A stretch of DNA of 64,000 bases from Scalesia atractyloides (GCA_947069175.1 CAMTDV010000009.1:11541663-11605662); one strand, 5' to 3'. Counted from the stretch's first letter, positions 1 through 12,519 are shown. Numbers and translations: made by a program. Notes: generated by a model not told the origin, from the letters alone.

Positions 1-599
1 AGATCTCCAAATTCTGCCTCCAACGTCAATTTCTTTGCAAAACTGCCACAACGCAGGGTCCTTCCCAGCCAAAACTGCCACAACTCGAGGGTCCTTCCTA
101 GTGGGGTAAACCATACGGTAAAAGCAGTGGCGTCTCTGAGAATTCATGTACCCTGTTTGAGCTTGAAAAACGTGCTATTATGCCTTAACAATTTGTAACT
201 GAGCCTTACTTGAAATTGAAATGGGTTTACTATTTTTAAAAAATCAGATTTTTTTTAAACATAACATATGCCCCGCAAAATCACGGGCCCTGTACGGAAG
301 TCCTCCCCGCACACCATCTAAGCCTCACCTGGGTAAAAGGTCACCCACGTCCGTGAACGCAGACGACGCAGGTGACCCAACCCGCCACCATTCCATAGGG
401 AACCACATGAAGAACACACTTTAATTTAGATATCAGGAAAATACTTACATATCTTGATACAAAATATAAAATTATACTAAGATAGTCCATGTATAATGTT
501 TATTATATGGTTTTGATCTTACTTTTTAAAAATTATACTACAAAATACTTTTAATTATATTGAGAAACTAATAAGAATTAAATACATTATATACAAAGA
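1..599. other. Intergenic sequence, no gene recognised
   Basis: No recognisable coding region, RNA gene or complete mobile element is seen here. A 67-codon open frame at 221-424 has no recognisable motif and is probably chance. Confidence 0.5.
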
Positions 600-768
600 A
601 GTATTAGGCTATCAAGGTAATTCCATTTCACTTTCTGAAACATACCACACTCTCATCCATATATACTACTAACAACCTGCTAACTGACTACTAACTAACA
701 CTCATGCCAACTAATATTCAATTGTTACAATATACTATACACATACATATCATATATACATACTAATA

Positions 769-782
769 TGCCCCCCTTAAGC
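769..782 (-). promoter_or_regulatory. Polypurine tract of the copia remnant
   Basis: On the minus strand a run of purines (AAGGGGGGCA) directly follows the RNase H remnant, where copia elements place the plus-strand primer. The LTR beyond it starts TATTAGTATG, probably a mutated TG start. Confidence 0.55.
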
Positions 783-2390
783 TAAACGGGGAGCATCCAC
801 ATGAAGCTTGGATTACAAATTACAAAATATAAACACAAAACAAGCCTTTGGTCAAAGATTTGCAATCTGAAATGTAGTGGAAACATATTGAACATGTAAA
901 ATACCCGCCAAAACCATATCATGAATAACATGTAAGTTAATCTCTAAGTGTTTTGATACGCTGGTGAAACACCGGGTTGACTGCAAGATTCGTAGCTCTA
1001 AAATTGGCACACCAAAGAGATGGTGACAAGTCATCATAATATGTAACTCATATAATATAGATGTAATCCATCATAACTCAACAGTTGTATGAGCAAGAGC
1101 ACAGTGTGTTAAGAAAGCTGTCTACAGAGAGACATGAGTAGATGACGAACGACAACCAGTAAGACCAATGCGATATAATAAATCTATGATAGCGCTGTTG
1201 AGATAAATGTAAATCATCCTCAGAAAAGGTAGCTTGAATACCGACAATGCACTACACTAAATCCTTGAGCGCAAACTAGGGTGTAAGTCCCAATTAATCC
1301 AGTATCGAAATCAAAAGAGCTCCCAGTAATAATGATGTCATCAAGATAGATCAATACATAACAAAGTATCGAATCCTGATTGTAAACAAAAAGAGGTAAA
1401 TCTGAAAGCCACTGAGAAACCACCAGCAACCAAAGCAGTAGATAGCTTGGAAAACTAAACTCTAGGAGCTTGCTTAAGGCCATAAATAGCTTTCTGTAGA
1501 CGATAGACATAACAAGGTCTGGATGAGTCAACAAAGCCAGGGGTTGTGTCATATACACAGTCTCAAAAATATCCATATGTAAAAATGTGTTATTGACATC
1601 AACCTGACGAATAGACCATCCTCGAGAGAAAGCGACTGAAAGAAAAAGATAAATAGTAGTTGGTTTACCACATGACTAAAAGTCTCAGATTTAATACCCT
1701 TAGTCCGATGAAAGCCCTAGGCAACCAGCCGGTTTTGTATGGCTCACAAAGCCATCTAGATTATGCTTAATTCTATAAACCCACTTACAACCAATAATGT
1801 TGGAATCAGTGGACCCTGAACCAGACGTCAAGTATGGTTGGCATGTAAATCATCAATCTCAGAACGCATCGCATCCCACCAAACAAACCATTGCTGAGCC
1901 TGTCTAAATGTGGAAGGCACAATGGTGGGAGCAATTGAAACGTGAAAAAGAAGATGGTCTAGAAACTAGTGAAGATGTCCATGTGATCACGAGTACGTGG
2001 AATCATCGGTTGAGTCAGAACAGGCATGGATGAGAGGGTGAAGGAAGAGGAGAAAAGACAACAAGAGAGGAAACAACAAGAAATGATGAGGAATGAATAA
2101 TAGGAGGTGATCAAGAATAAGAAACAGAAGACACAGAAACGTAGGAGAAGGAGTAAAGAATGGAATAGAATCAGATGTGATGTGGGAGTAGTATAACTCC
2201 CTGGAATATAAAAAATGGTCTCATGAAATTGAACATCAATGAGATGTATATGTACGAGACGTATGTGGATTATAACACGTATAACCAAGATGAGACGGAG
2301 TATAATTGAAAAAGATACAAGGAACAAAATTAGGTTAAAGTTTATCCGCCTGATTATCACCAAGAAACGGATAACACAAATACGTTAAAG
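783..2390 (-). pseudogene. Broken copia pol (integrase tail, RT, RNase H)
   Basis: This is the remnant of a copia polyprotein. At 2390-2210 the translation includes PSHLGYTCYNPHTSRTYISH, the usual segment after the copia integrase core. At about 1890-1830 it has WDAMRSEIDDLHANHT, the conserved start of copia RT. The RT core at 1576-1290 shows VYMTQP and then the polymerase signature LIYLDDIIITGSS, with the two catalytic aspartates kept. The tail at 1037-852 matches the RNase H end (DMVLAGILHVQYVSTTFQIANL shape). The reading frame is broken several times, so no function remains. The lineage within copia cannot be settled by eye. Confidence 0.75.
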
Positions 2391-2400
2391 TACAAAGAAT

Positions 2401-3355
2401 AGAATAATTCAGTCCAGAACCGAATAATGTCTCATATGAAGAGGAGTAGTGAAGACGTAATAAAAAATATACTTTAGCTTAAAAAAGAAGAAAAAAACAA
2501 TAATATAGTAAAACCCCAACTCTCTACCCGTTTTTTTGTTCTTCGATTTCCCAACTGTTTCACTCTTAGGTGTTTGTCTTCGTCTCTCATAGTATATTTG
2601 GTGTAAAACTAACTTTGTAGGCCAGTTTCACATCGTCATCTTTGTTTTTTATATATTTATTTTTTTGTTGTCGTTCAAAAAATAACTTCACTCCATCTGC
2701 CATTATTCACCTGCTTAACCTGCCACAATAACTTTCAGCGATACTTCCAGCGATATACAACTGAGAAAATATGGAAATAGTTATAGTTGTAATAGTAGAA
2801 CCTAAAACATTGGTACCATTGGACGATGACTCTCTGCCACATTTTCAAGCCATTGGAGATAAATCAAATAGTTTTGATATCTCATGATTAAGATCTCAGA
2901 AAACGGCCAAAACTTTTGAATGGATTTGAAGCAATAGCAATAACCTACTCGACCAGGTATAGTAATCAAGCATGTTATTGGACCTGTAAAAAGGTATAAC
3001 TCCTTACAACAAACATGTCAATTTCCAAAGAAATATTTAAAGTACTTCTTTCGACACGATGGCGTTATGTCAAAGAATGAAGATATGATGTCTTATGTGA
3101 CACTCGTCATCGACAAGAAGTCAAGAACTGCCTGCCAACATGAGAATGACAAAGTGAATGAGTGTTATCTCATTTAGGGTTTTATGTATTGTTTTAAGTT
3201 AACAGGTACAATAGTCGTTTAATTACTTGCATTTAACTTATTCTTTAATGCGTTTTAACGAAATCACATAGAGTATTGTGCATATTTTTCTATAAACCAA
3301 TTTATAGATTATCATTATATTGGTTGCCCCTTTGGTATATCTATTTTATGCTTTA
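2401..3355. other. Intergenic AT-rich sequence
   Basis: No gene or bounded element is recognised. It may include the deleted 5' part of the copia remnant, but no motif supports that. Confidence 0.4.
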
Positions 3356-3479
3356 GGTTCCTAGGTTTAAGAAATTACACATTTGGTCATCATTGTTTGC
3401 TCACGGTTAACATAGGCGGTTCCTAGGTTTGAGAAATTACACATTTGGTCATCATTGTTTGCTCACGGTTAACATAGGC
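3356..3479. repeat. Tandem duplication, 62 bp x 2
   Basis: Two adjacent copies of a 62-bp unit starting GGTTCCTAGGTTT lie at 3356-3417 and 3418-3479 and differ at a single base. The near identity implies a recent local duplication. Confidence 0.9.
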
Positions 3480-3805
3480 GGTTTTTTTATTTGTAGATTG
3501 GTTTCTTTTGATTTCTTTTTGGAGTAGAAAGGATGTTGTAGCCTTTTTATTTCTCCATAAGTATACTCTTTGCATAACATATCAAGAGTAACACGGTATA
3601 GGTTCGTTTTTATACAATATGATGTGGCTACAACTAATAAGTAGTGATGCCATTACATAAACAATAAACTCGATGCTTTCAATTAGCCAATAAGCTGTCT
3701 TTGAATTCTAAGGCCATTGTTGACTTTTAAGTCTTCTTTGATATGATGAACAGGGTTTTACTTTTCTAAAAAAAATTGTGGCTCTCATTATTTATTTATT
3801 TGTTT

Positions 3806-3838
3806 GATATATATATATTATATATATATATATATATT
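3806..3838. repeat. (TA)n microsatellite
   Basis: An alternating TA run broken by a single slip near its middle. Confidence 0.85.
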
Positions 3839-3923
3839 TTGCTTGATGATTTCGATTTTTTTTTTTGATAGTTAACAATGGCGGTGATCGATGGGGATCA
3901 ACGGTGAAAAATATGGTTATACA

Positions 3924-4812
3924 TAGGGGTGGCCAAGATCGTATTATCCAGTTTTTCAGATATCTGATTTTCAAATATCATAGATAATGAATGTTAATAT
4001 CCGAATCTATATCCAAAATTTTGAATATCCGAGTACATTTACGTAATTATACTTATCTGAGTCCATAAATCTACCAAAGTATGGGTAAATACATGAGTTT
4101 TCAAGTAAACAATCCAGATCCTACTTCACCATTTGTACATCCTTTTACACCATTTCCGCTAAGGTCTACACCGGTTGTTGATCCAGCTCGTTGTCCACAA
4201 TTATGCCGGTCATATAAACTTCCTGGTAAAATACTAACACTTGCTCCCACATCCAGTTTTCCAGTTACTCTTAGCTTTCCTGGATTGTGTGATTTGTGAG
4301 CCATAAACTTCCCCTTTTTGGTTGGTGTCTTAATGATTTTAGTAAAGCATGTAGATCACAACTTCGATACCAAAAACCGAAAAAAAGGAAGATTAAAAGT
4401 CCGTATGACTGATGAAAAGGAAAAATAGGTTGGATATCCGATTTTCGTATATTCAAAATTTGGGATACAGATTCGGATTTTTAATGGATATCTGAATTTA
4501 GAAAAAAAATTTGATTTTTTTATAGATTGAAACTAAACTTGTATTCGATTTTTAAATTTTTAACGTTGAAAAAAAAAACATTATTAAATCCACATCTGAA
4601 TCCGATTATTTGACTACTTTTTTTTTTATTATCATTTTTTACTATATTTAAAACTAAGAATATGCTCATATAATATATATTTACTGTTTTTATTTAGTTC
4701 TTGAATAACGGATAATCCGATTATCTGAAATTTTTGAAAATTCACATCCGAGTCCTTCGATTTATATATGGATTCTAAGATATTTTGAATCCGATTTTTG
4801 TGAAAACTCCTA
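3924..4812. mobile_element. Non-autonomous hAT-like transposon, 889 bp
   Basis: A perfect 8-bp direct repeat GTTATACA flanks the element (3916-3923 and 4813-4820), the duplication length made by hAT transposases. The left end reads TAGGGGTGGCC and the inverted right end TAGGAGTTTTC, a short imperfect inverted repeat. The subterminal regions are rich in GATATC/GAATCCGA-type motifs on both strands, which is usual for hAT ends. No transposase is present. The open frames inside (4081-4299 and its antisense) show no known domain and are probably filler. Confidence 0.65.
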
Positions 4813-4820
4813 GTTATACA

Positions 4821-5861
4821 ACGATGGATGGTGGTAGTTCATGGTGAAGGCTCAAATCCATATGAAGAACACACTTGGAATATTGAAAAACATACTTGAA
4901 TATTCTGATAAACCTTCAAAATATACATGTAATTATAAAAAGTAGGATATCTGATATGTAAGAAAGATATAACTCTTTGGAACATAAAACCCTCAATGAC
5001 AAAAAATTTGACCGCCACTCAGGCACTCACCTCAGTCACTCTTCCCACCATGGATTGATTTCTCACCTTCCAACTAGAGAGTTTGAAATTGAATTTATCA
5101 AAATACAATTTTCCAACATTTTACCGTTTTCATATTTGTACCAAGGGAAACTCCAAATATGTGAAAGGAAGAAACCCCACTTGGCAATTCATCTTCATAG
5201 TCATATGCCAAAGTCTTATCATCATCATCATCCCCAACTCCCATCATGCGGCTTTTCTTCAAATTTATTTTCAAACCAGAAATTTCTTAAATTACTAAGG
5301 GTATCGTATATTAGTGATTTCATAGAAACTTAGTAGAGAAGTTAAAAAGACATTAACATACCATAAATTACCAACATAATTGTGTATATAGGTGTTCTAC
5401 TCAAATGCTTTTGGAGTTTTTTCAAAAAATAAAAGAATTGATATTACATTTTTAACCCAAAAGTTTTTTTTTTGAAATTTAGCCTCACAATACTTTTTTA
5501 TTTTCAACTTTAGCCCCTCATACTTTTCATATTTCGCAAATTTTTCGTTTACGTTTCATTTTAAATTTTGCAAGTTAAACGGTGTAACGTGTGTGTGTGG
5601 TTCAACGGTTTTACATTTCGTACTAGATTTTGTGAGTTAACACGGTTCAACGAGCGTGTGTGGTTCAACGTTTTTACGTCGTCTATTTTTTTCTCGTTTT
5701 ACAGGTTCGTTACAACCCGCGGGGTCCTAAATTGACTTAATTATTATTTTCTAGGTTTTACGTTGCGGTCTAATTTCTTCCCATTAATATGCCGTAACTT
5801 CAGTATTGTTTGTCGCTGACAGTGGCGTGACATTGATACTATTCGACACGGTTTTTACGCC
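4821..5861. other. Intergenic sequence, no gene recognised
   Basis: A 118-codon open frame at 4977-5333 lacks any recognisable domain. The stretch from about 5450 on resembles the Helitron-like sequence that ends at 5890 and may belong to it. Confidence 0.4.
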
Positions 5862-5890
5862 CCTGCCAATGCGGCAGGTGGTAAATCTAG
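5862..5890 (+). mobile_element. Helitron-type 3' terminus
   Basis: A perfect 6-bp hairpin (CCTGCC at 5862-5867, GGCAGG at 5873-5878) lies 8 nt before CTAG (5887-5890), which is followed by T. A short GC hairpin just before CTAG is the hallmark 3' end of Helitrons, which insert between A and T. The 5' end could not be located, so only the terminus is annotated. Confidence 0.55.
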
Positions 5891-6270
5891 TTTAGTGAAA
5901 AAAAAGACCATCTTTGTTACTAACGAGCTAATAGTGAAATCAAAGATGTAATTTCTTATATAAATAGATAATCTTTTAATAAAACTAGGTAGCTATAATC
6001 AATTATATCACATGGACGGAAAAGGTTCAAAGGTCTCTTAAAAGTTGGAAGTCTATCTGCGGATCTAGAACAAAAGTTTAGGGGTAACGCTCAAATTTTT
6101 TTATCTTTTTTATCGTAAACAAAAAGAAAAATACGATAATAAATAAATGAGTTTTTTTTTTTTTCTGAACAACATAAAGTTAAACTTTTACTTAATAGAT
6201 TTCTCCTTTTCGACATTTTAAGGTTTGAAGTCAAGCCGTTACATCGTTACCTGGAATCGGAGGGTGAAGT

Positions 6271-6365
6271 AGGGCTGTTCATGAGCCGAGCCAGGACAAA
6301 CTCTGGCTCGACTCGATTATAAACCGAGCTGGCTCGACTTGGTTCAGATTTGAAACCGAGCTGAA
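6271..6365. repeat. Possible end of an unidentified transposon (GAGCC-rich)
   Basis: The segment starts AGGGCTGTTCATGAGCC and repeats GAGCC/GGCTC and GCTCGACT motifs several times on both strands. Such a start is common at the ends of plant DNA transposons, but no partner end or target duplication was found. Confidence 0.25.
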
Positions 6366-6686
6366 AATATATAAACAATCAATTTGTGTATGAAATGTTA
6401 AAATGTATAAAACAATCAATTTTCTAAAAATATTAAAATTCTATGAGAAATGTATAAATTGTGTTATGTAGATGTTAGTTCTTTGTCTCATAGAAATAAG
6501 CTTTTTTAATTTATTTTTAAGTTAACCAGTTTTATATCACTTTTATGTCAAATGAGTTGCTTTTATAAATAAAATAGTAATTTATATTTATATATAACAA
6601 AGTGAAGTTGCGTGTACAGTAGCCAAACATGAGGGTTTTTTTTTCATTTTGTTTTTTTTCCTTTTCCTAATTTTTTTCTGTGTACG

Positions 6687-7325
6687 GCAGCTCACATGAG
6701 GTTTTTTGTCTCTGTTTTTCTATTTTCACATTAAATATATTTAGTATTAACACTTATAATTCCTCAATTTTATAATCAATTTTTACGTGCTTATTTTTTA
6801 CATATCGGTATAAATTTAGGTTGATTTACGTTTCTATGTAATTTCTTTTTTGAAGATTGGTAGGCTCAAATATAATATGTTTTTTTTGTTATTTTATGTA
6901 CGTTTTTAGTTGGTTTCATTTTGAAATAAATTCGTTAGATGATAAAAATTTGAGTTACTTTACGTTTCGATGCTGCCGCAATGCGACATACTATTCTTTA
7001 ACTTCGGCAGCGCACATGAGGTTTTTTTTTCTCTCATTTTCTATTTTCACATCAAATATTTAGTATTAACACTTACAATTCCTCAATTTTATAATCAATT
7101 TTTACGTGCTTATTTTTTACGTATCGGTATAAATTTAGGTTGATTTACGTTTCTATGTAATTTCTTTTTTGAAAATTGGTAGACTCAAATATAATACGTT
7201 TTTTTTGTTATTTTATGTATGTTTTTTTAGTTGGTTTCATTTTGAAATAAATTCATTAGATGATAAAAATTTGAGTTACTTTACGTTTCGATGCTGCCGT
7301 AACGCGGCATACTATTCTTTAACTT
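6687..7325. repeat. Tandem duplication, about 320 bp x 2
   Basis: Two long copies lie head to tail at about 6687-7006 and 7007-7325. Each starts GGCAGCNCACATGAGGTTTTTT and ends with TGCTGCCGNAAYGCGRCATAC and ACTATTCTTTAACTT. A third, partial start lies near 6610-6650. The copies differ at scattered bases. They lie upstream of the Helitron end at 7604 and are probably internal to it. Confidence 0.85.
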
Positions 7326-7574
7326 AAAAAGAAACTTAATTTTCTTACGTACTTATTTTTATGTATGTATGTGTATAGGTTCAAGTTAGTCAACATTTCA
7401 ACGTTAATTTCTTTCGTAAGTAAGTTGGATCAAATATGATACGTCTTCGTGTTTATTTTTATGTGAATTTTTAGTTTGTCTACGTTTTGACGTAACTTTT
7501 ATTTAGAAAAAAGTTGGGTCAAATATAATGGTTTTCACTAGACGGTACAAGTTCGAGTTATTTTACATTTTAAA

Positions 7575-7604
7575 CCCGCAGTAACACGCAGGAAAATGTA
7601 CTAG
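7575..7604 (+). mobile_element. Helitron-type 3' terminus
   Basis: An imperfect hairpin (CCCGC paired with GCAGG, one mismatch) precedes CTAG at 7601-7604, and T follows. The repeated GCTGCCGYAACGCGGCA motifs upstream suggest a non-coding Helitron covering much of 6600-7604. No Rep or helicase coding is seen, and the 5' end is not defined. Confidence 0.5.
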
Positions 7605-9481
7605 TTATGTCATAAAATACATATCGATTTAAAAACTAAAACAATTTTATAAAAAGGACTTTTGGGTGATGATTTGATCAATCACGCCATGACAAAGTAC
7701 TTTAACATGCTAATTAATAGACTTGGGTCTTTCATTGGTGTAGTTTATTGACGCATCTTTGACAATGACTCGAGGGTTGAGCACTTTAATATGCTCAATA
7801 AATACGAGCAAGGGTTAGGTCGTTGATTGGGTGTTGTGGAACATGAAGGAAAATGACATTGTCTCAAAGCATTAATTCTTATAACATTTTCAATTACACC
7901 TGTATGGCAAATTGGCAATCATTAAAGATCGTCCATTGTGACATAAGCCTTTAGATGGGTTTTTAACCTATGTGTTGTGATAGGGTAAAAAGTGAAATAA
8001 AAGGAAAATCACGAGAATACGTATGTTGACTAAACATGTTAGCAAAATAGACATTGGATATTTCACTTCGAAAATAAGCAAGTTAAAAGTAGTCAATCAG
8101 ACATAGACAAGTAAGCTAAAACGACAGGTAGTTCTAGAGCCGGTATAGAAACGCACAAAAAAGTGCAATAGGGTCAACACCTCACCCAACCAATGCTAAA
8201 CACCTGTGAAGAACGACTAGTTTAGTGCCGGAAGATCACGCTTTCGGCTAATATGGTGCCAGAGTGGACACGTCAAAAGCAACCTCTAACATGGCAACAA
8301 TGGAGCCATTAGAGACCTGTGTCGTCTGTAATGTAGCCGACAAGTTGTTCATGTAAGAACCACGAATGGTTCAAGAATGTCAAATACATTTGTTTAGATG
8401 TGTTTGAATTGTTGAAAATGAATATTGAAGTAAACAAAGTAAACTATGTAAGTTTTTAATTTTAAACGAGATAACGAGTTGAACTAAGAACCATGAGGTC
8501 ACATGGGATTAAACAAACCCCCACATTTAAGTATACATAATTAGTGTATGTTTAGAAGTTAATGTAGTGAAATTGACCAAACATGAATGAGATATGCAAT
8601 TGTTCTCAAGAAACACACTAATGATATATTTGACTTCTAGCAAATCAACCAGGAGTGGGAAATGATTACAAGCCCGAATTTCTAACAGCAGACGGGGCGC
8701 CCCCGTTGTGAACATCCACCATGCGTGGTAACACGTGAAACACCACCGCCACCGAGCTTGATCACGCGTCAATCATAAAACGCGTTGCCATAAGCACGCG
8801 TGATTGTTTGATTGTGTGATGGAAATTGTTGGGTGTGACGAGTGATGGGCATTTCCACTAAAATCCATCACTAGTGATGAAATAATGCCCGATGACGTGG
8901 CGGAACCTGATTGGATGTTGTGAGTGATGAATGAATGGTGAGTGATGGACGGCCCGACCCCCTTATATGTTTAGGTTTGATGAATGATTATGTGTCTTTA
9001 AGAGTATTTTATGCTAAAAAGTATTTTGTAGTAAGGTTATGTGGTATAGCAGGCTTAATATGTTTAATGGTATATAAATTGAAATATATGAGCATGACAC
9101 AATAGGTTGTGCGGTTGCGTTTAAACCTCTTGTTTGATGCCTAAGAATGTCACCTAATTGAAAGGATATGAACGTTCGTCGAGACTACGAGTTTCACTTA
9201 AGGATGATTATAAACTTGACGCAAAGAACTTCAATTAATCCGAAACGGGTAAAGATTTAAATGCCATTGAAGTCGAATAACTTGACTTGTTAGTTTGAAG
9301 AATTTATCTCCTTCACTAACAAAGATACTTGAAATGCACCAGTTGTGAAATTGATATAAGAATGGGAAAGCAACATCCTTAAAAAAGTTAAACATGAGAA
9401 AATCTGGCACCAATATGAATTATTTTCTTTAGTTAAGCTAATATAAGTTGGTTTCTTCAACACAACTCATCACTTTACAAA
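7605..9481. other. Intergenic sequence, no gene recognised
   Basis: No coding region is recognised. Around 8845-8910 a palindrome-rich patch (GGGCATTT with AAATAATGCCC enclosing ATCACTAGTGAT) looks like the inside of a small inverted-repeat element, but no target duplication was found. Confidence 0.4.
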
Positions 9482-9490
9482 TAATTTTTA

Positions 9491-9720
9491 GAGTAAATTG
9501 CGGCTTTGTCACTGTGGTTTAGTGGGTATTGCTATTATTTACGAAATCCAAAAGTGTTGCAATTTTAATACTAATGTTTTTATTTTATTGCGGTTTTGGT
9601 CCACCATACTAACTCCATCTAAATTATTGTTAAATCCTTGTCACATGATAGTCATCTCATGGTAATTATGTAAACTACCATTATAATGAAAAAGCCTGGA
9701 TATAATTAGTCTTTCACCAC
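9491..9720 (+). repeat. Left terminal inverted repeat of the MULE
   Basis: It is inverted relative to the right end. The outer 13 bases are identical, and long matching blocks continue through GGTTTAGTGGGTATTGCTAT and CTTGTCACATGATAGTCAT. Confidence 0.85.
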
Positions 9721-9774
9721 ATCAGAGACCAAAGCCAGAACACGTTGCATGTTTTTGCCTTGCTAGGGTTTCCA

Positions 9775-10837
9775 ATGTCTAGCGCTCCATCTTCCATGTC
9801 TGGCGTTATTTCTTCCATGTCTGATCATAATTTGCAGCATACTTGGGCGTTTCGGAAGCACAATGAGCCCTTCAGTTCCACCGCTTTGTATGGTATGCAT
9901 CACACCCTAAACTTGTTGTTTACTAGTTAAAGTTTGGAGTAAAGTTTGAATTTTTAAGTTGTTTTTGTATTTTAGGTCAAAATCCTACATATTTCACCTT
10001 GAAATTCCACCAAGGTGGAGAGTTCACAAGAAACCCTAATAGAACATACGTAAAGGGGGAGGTAATGTATGTGGATAGAGTTGATGGCGACACGTGTTTT
10101 CTGTGCATGAAGTGGATCAGATGGTACTAAAGTTAGGTTATCAAAAAGAACGAACCATTTGTTATCATTTTAGGGTTCCGGAAGGTGACATGGATTCAGG
10201 TTTACAAGCTCTAGTTAATGATGATGATGTTAGAAAGTTATTGCAATATGTTGACGTCACAAGGCTCATTGAAATTTACATTGAGCACTATGCTACTGGG
10301 TTAAGTTCAAGTATGGTAGGTGAAGATAATGCAGTAGATGATGCATATGTACAAGTATGGCAACTTATCAAGAAGAAGGTGAAGATATTACAGTAGATGA
10401 ACAAGTTTTAAGAGAGTTCGAGATGGATCAACTATGGATTAAAGATGATAATCCTATGGAAAATCAAAGGACCGGGGTTGTTGAGTAAGGGTTTTGAATG
10501 AAGATGTTGAGGAAAATGAAGAAACTCGTGAATACATTTATAATGATACTCGTGTCAGAGATGTTCCAATTGACATGGCGCTGTTTGGAAGAAATATGGA
10601 CATGGTTGTACATGATGAATCTATAGGAAGTGTTAGTGCAGGGCCTTTGTTTGAGTTTGATCTTAATGGCTTTGATAGCATTAATGATGAACTTCCATTG
10701 GATATGGCTGTTAGAGAAATGAGGATGAAGAACAAACAAATACGTGATTCTGTATCTACTAATTTTTATGTGGGTCAAGTTTTTGCAAGTAAATCTGGTA
10801 TTAGGAATTTGGTTAAAAAACTGGCTACCGTAATATA
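9775..10837 (+). pseudogene. MULE transposase N-terminal region, broken
   Basis: A short first exon (ATG at 9775) runs to 9892. A GT-AG intron of 83 bp (9893-9975) then joins in frame to a second exon that reads NPTYFTLKFHQGGEF. This is the PB1-like N-terminal region seen in many plant MULE transposases (HxGGxF, then YVDRVD, then FSVHEVDQM and LGY). Two extra bases near 10095 shift the frame between the two halves. The following frames (10094-10396 and 10494-10838) continue with acidic linker sequence and FYVGQVFASKSGIRNLVKKLA, matching the start of the conserved plant MULE N-terminal domain. The gene stops at 10837, exactly where the GC-rich repeat begins, so the DDE catalytic core is lost. 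Confidence 0.75.
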
Positions 10838-10838
10838 G

Positions 10839-11342
10839 TGCGCGGCTGCAGAAACACCGCTAAAACGCAACGGTGCGGCTGTCGTAACGCCATAGCGCGC
10901 GGCTGCCGAAACGCCGCTAAAAACGCAATGCGGTTGTCGTAACGCCGCAGCGCGCGGCTGCCGAAACGTAGAGCGCGGCTGTAGAAACGGAACGGGCAGC
11001 TGCAGGCAAACAACGGGGCACCGGCTGCAAAAAATGCAACGCGCGGCCGCAGAAACGCTGCTAAAACGCAACCGTGCGGCTGCCGTAATGCCGTAGCGCG
11101 CGGCTGCAGAAACGCCGCTAAAACGCAACGGTGCGGCTGCTGTAACGCCGCAGTGCGCGGCTGCCGTAATGCAGCAGTGCGCGGCTGCTGAAACGCCGCT
11201 AAAAACGCAACGGTGCGGCTGTCGTAAACGCAGCGCGCAGCTGCCTAAACGTAGAGCGCGGTGTAGAAACGCAACGGGCACGGTTGCAGCGCGCGGCTTC
11301 ACAAACGCAGCGTGCGGCTGCCAACACGCAGCGCGCCTGCAG
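10839..11342. repeat. GC-rich degenerate tandem repeat inside the MULE
   Basis: A unit of about 55 bp is repeated, containing GCGCGGCTGC, GAAACGCCGCTAAAACGC and TGCGGCTGYCGTAACGCC. Units start near 10840, 10893, 11040, 11095 and 11175, with shorter variants between. It is strongly CpG-rich in an AT-rich setting. A related patch lies at 11765-11850. The long open frames on both strands here are products of the repeat and not genes. Confidence 0.8.
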
Positions 11343-12519
11343 ATGCGCTTACGTTTTGTTACAACAATAAAACAAATACCAAGCTCATTTAAAGTATTTC
11401 AGGATGCCACTTTTATTCGATTCATAATTTTAACTAATCCAACTCTATGAGTTTGTTTTCATTCTAAAACAAATTATTTACAAAGCCATAATAATAAATT
11501 AACGAATTTCAATAACAATGACTTTAAACTTTAACCATTTCTATTACAGTTCCAGCTATTCTGTATTTTTAAAATTAAATAATAATAATTCACTTAAATA
11601 TGAATATGGGTAAAAGTGACTTTTTCATTCAAAGCAGAGTCATTTATTTTGAATTTTCTCATACTTTTTTTCAAGTGAGTTGGTTAATTTTCTTTTCATA
11701 TAGTGCCAGATTGAATAGGAATTACTAAAATGTATCCAACTTCACTAAAGTCAAAATGTATAAACCTTGCAGCAGTGGCTGCATAAACGCAGTAGCAGGG
11801 GCTGCAGATACGCAGCAGCGCCGCCTGCAGAAACGCTGCATCAGCGCCGTGTCGTTTGATGGTCATTTCAGTGTGTTTGATTAAAATTGGTGTTTTAATA
11901 GTTACTGCAGCCTCGTCATTTGATTATGGTCCTTGATGTGTTTTATTGGTCCATTGCTGTTGTCGCTGTGTTATAATGCTATAAACAGATATTGCCATGT
12001 ATGTACAAGTGTGTGAAATACATTCACAACTGCGAAACATCTAGACGCCATACCCAAACCGACCCGCACCCGTTGCCATACCCAAACTGACCCGAACAAA
12101 TGGACCATAATTGCAATACCCGATCCATGTCCATTCATTAATACCCACAATACATGGCAAAATTGCATCTTTGACTTTATAAAAAATCAATATTAGCTTA
12201 AATTATAAGATGAAACTAATAAAAAATCCAATATATTAAGATGATAGATTGGTACAAAAACATTGACCTTTACATAACTTTAGTCAATTAAACAAGATAT
12301 ACACAATGAAGAACAACCAACTTAAACCTAACACAATCTTCAGCCACTTGTTCTTATGTATTATTGAATTACCATCTCTATCATATCAATAGAATCATCG
12401 TCTAGGATTCTGTTCAATCTATGATGTTGGTGAACCACACAGAGCATCATGATGTCTTCATGAATCGACTTCTTTGCTCGTGGTTAAGCTGTGCATATCT
12501 AGGGTTTCTTCATAGAGCG
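11343..12519. other. MULE interior without coding content
   Basis: AT-rich sequence with a small copy of the GC-rich repeat at 11765-11850. No catalytic transposase residues were found on either strand. Confidence 0.5.

Larger units (their letters stand above)
600..2400 (-). mobile_element. Decayed, truncated Ty1/copia retrotransposon
   Basis: The minus strand reads, in order, an integrase C-terminal segment (about 2390-2210), the start of reverse transcriptase (about 1960-1800), the RT core (1580-1290) and the end of RNase H (1040-850). A purine-rich tract at 769-782 (TTAAGGGGGG on the minus strand) follows, and the start of a 3' LTR is likely in about 600-768. The gag, protease and integrase core are missing, so the element is 5'-truncated near 2400. 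Many stops and frameshifts show it is old. Outer borders are approximate. Confidence 0.75.

Noticed and set aside
4081..4304. Protein-coding gene within the hAT-like element
   Set aside because: Both strands are open, with no domain and with proline-rich low complexity. This is typical of chance frames.
5083..5333. Two overlapping open frames of 71 and 118 codons
   Set aside because: No domain, AT-rich sequence, overlapping in different frames. Considered chance.
8690..8985. Small inverted-repeat element (MITE)
   Set aside because: Palindromic patches exist (GGGCATTT/AAATAATGCCC), but no convincing terminal repeats or target duplication were found.
10775..11450. Long open frames on both strands in the GC-rich block
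   Set aside because: They translate a tandem DNA repeat, giving cyclic Ala/Arg/Cys-rich text in several frames at once, without any domain.
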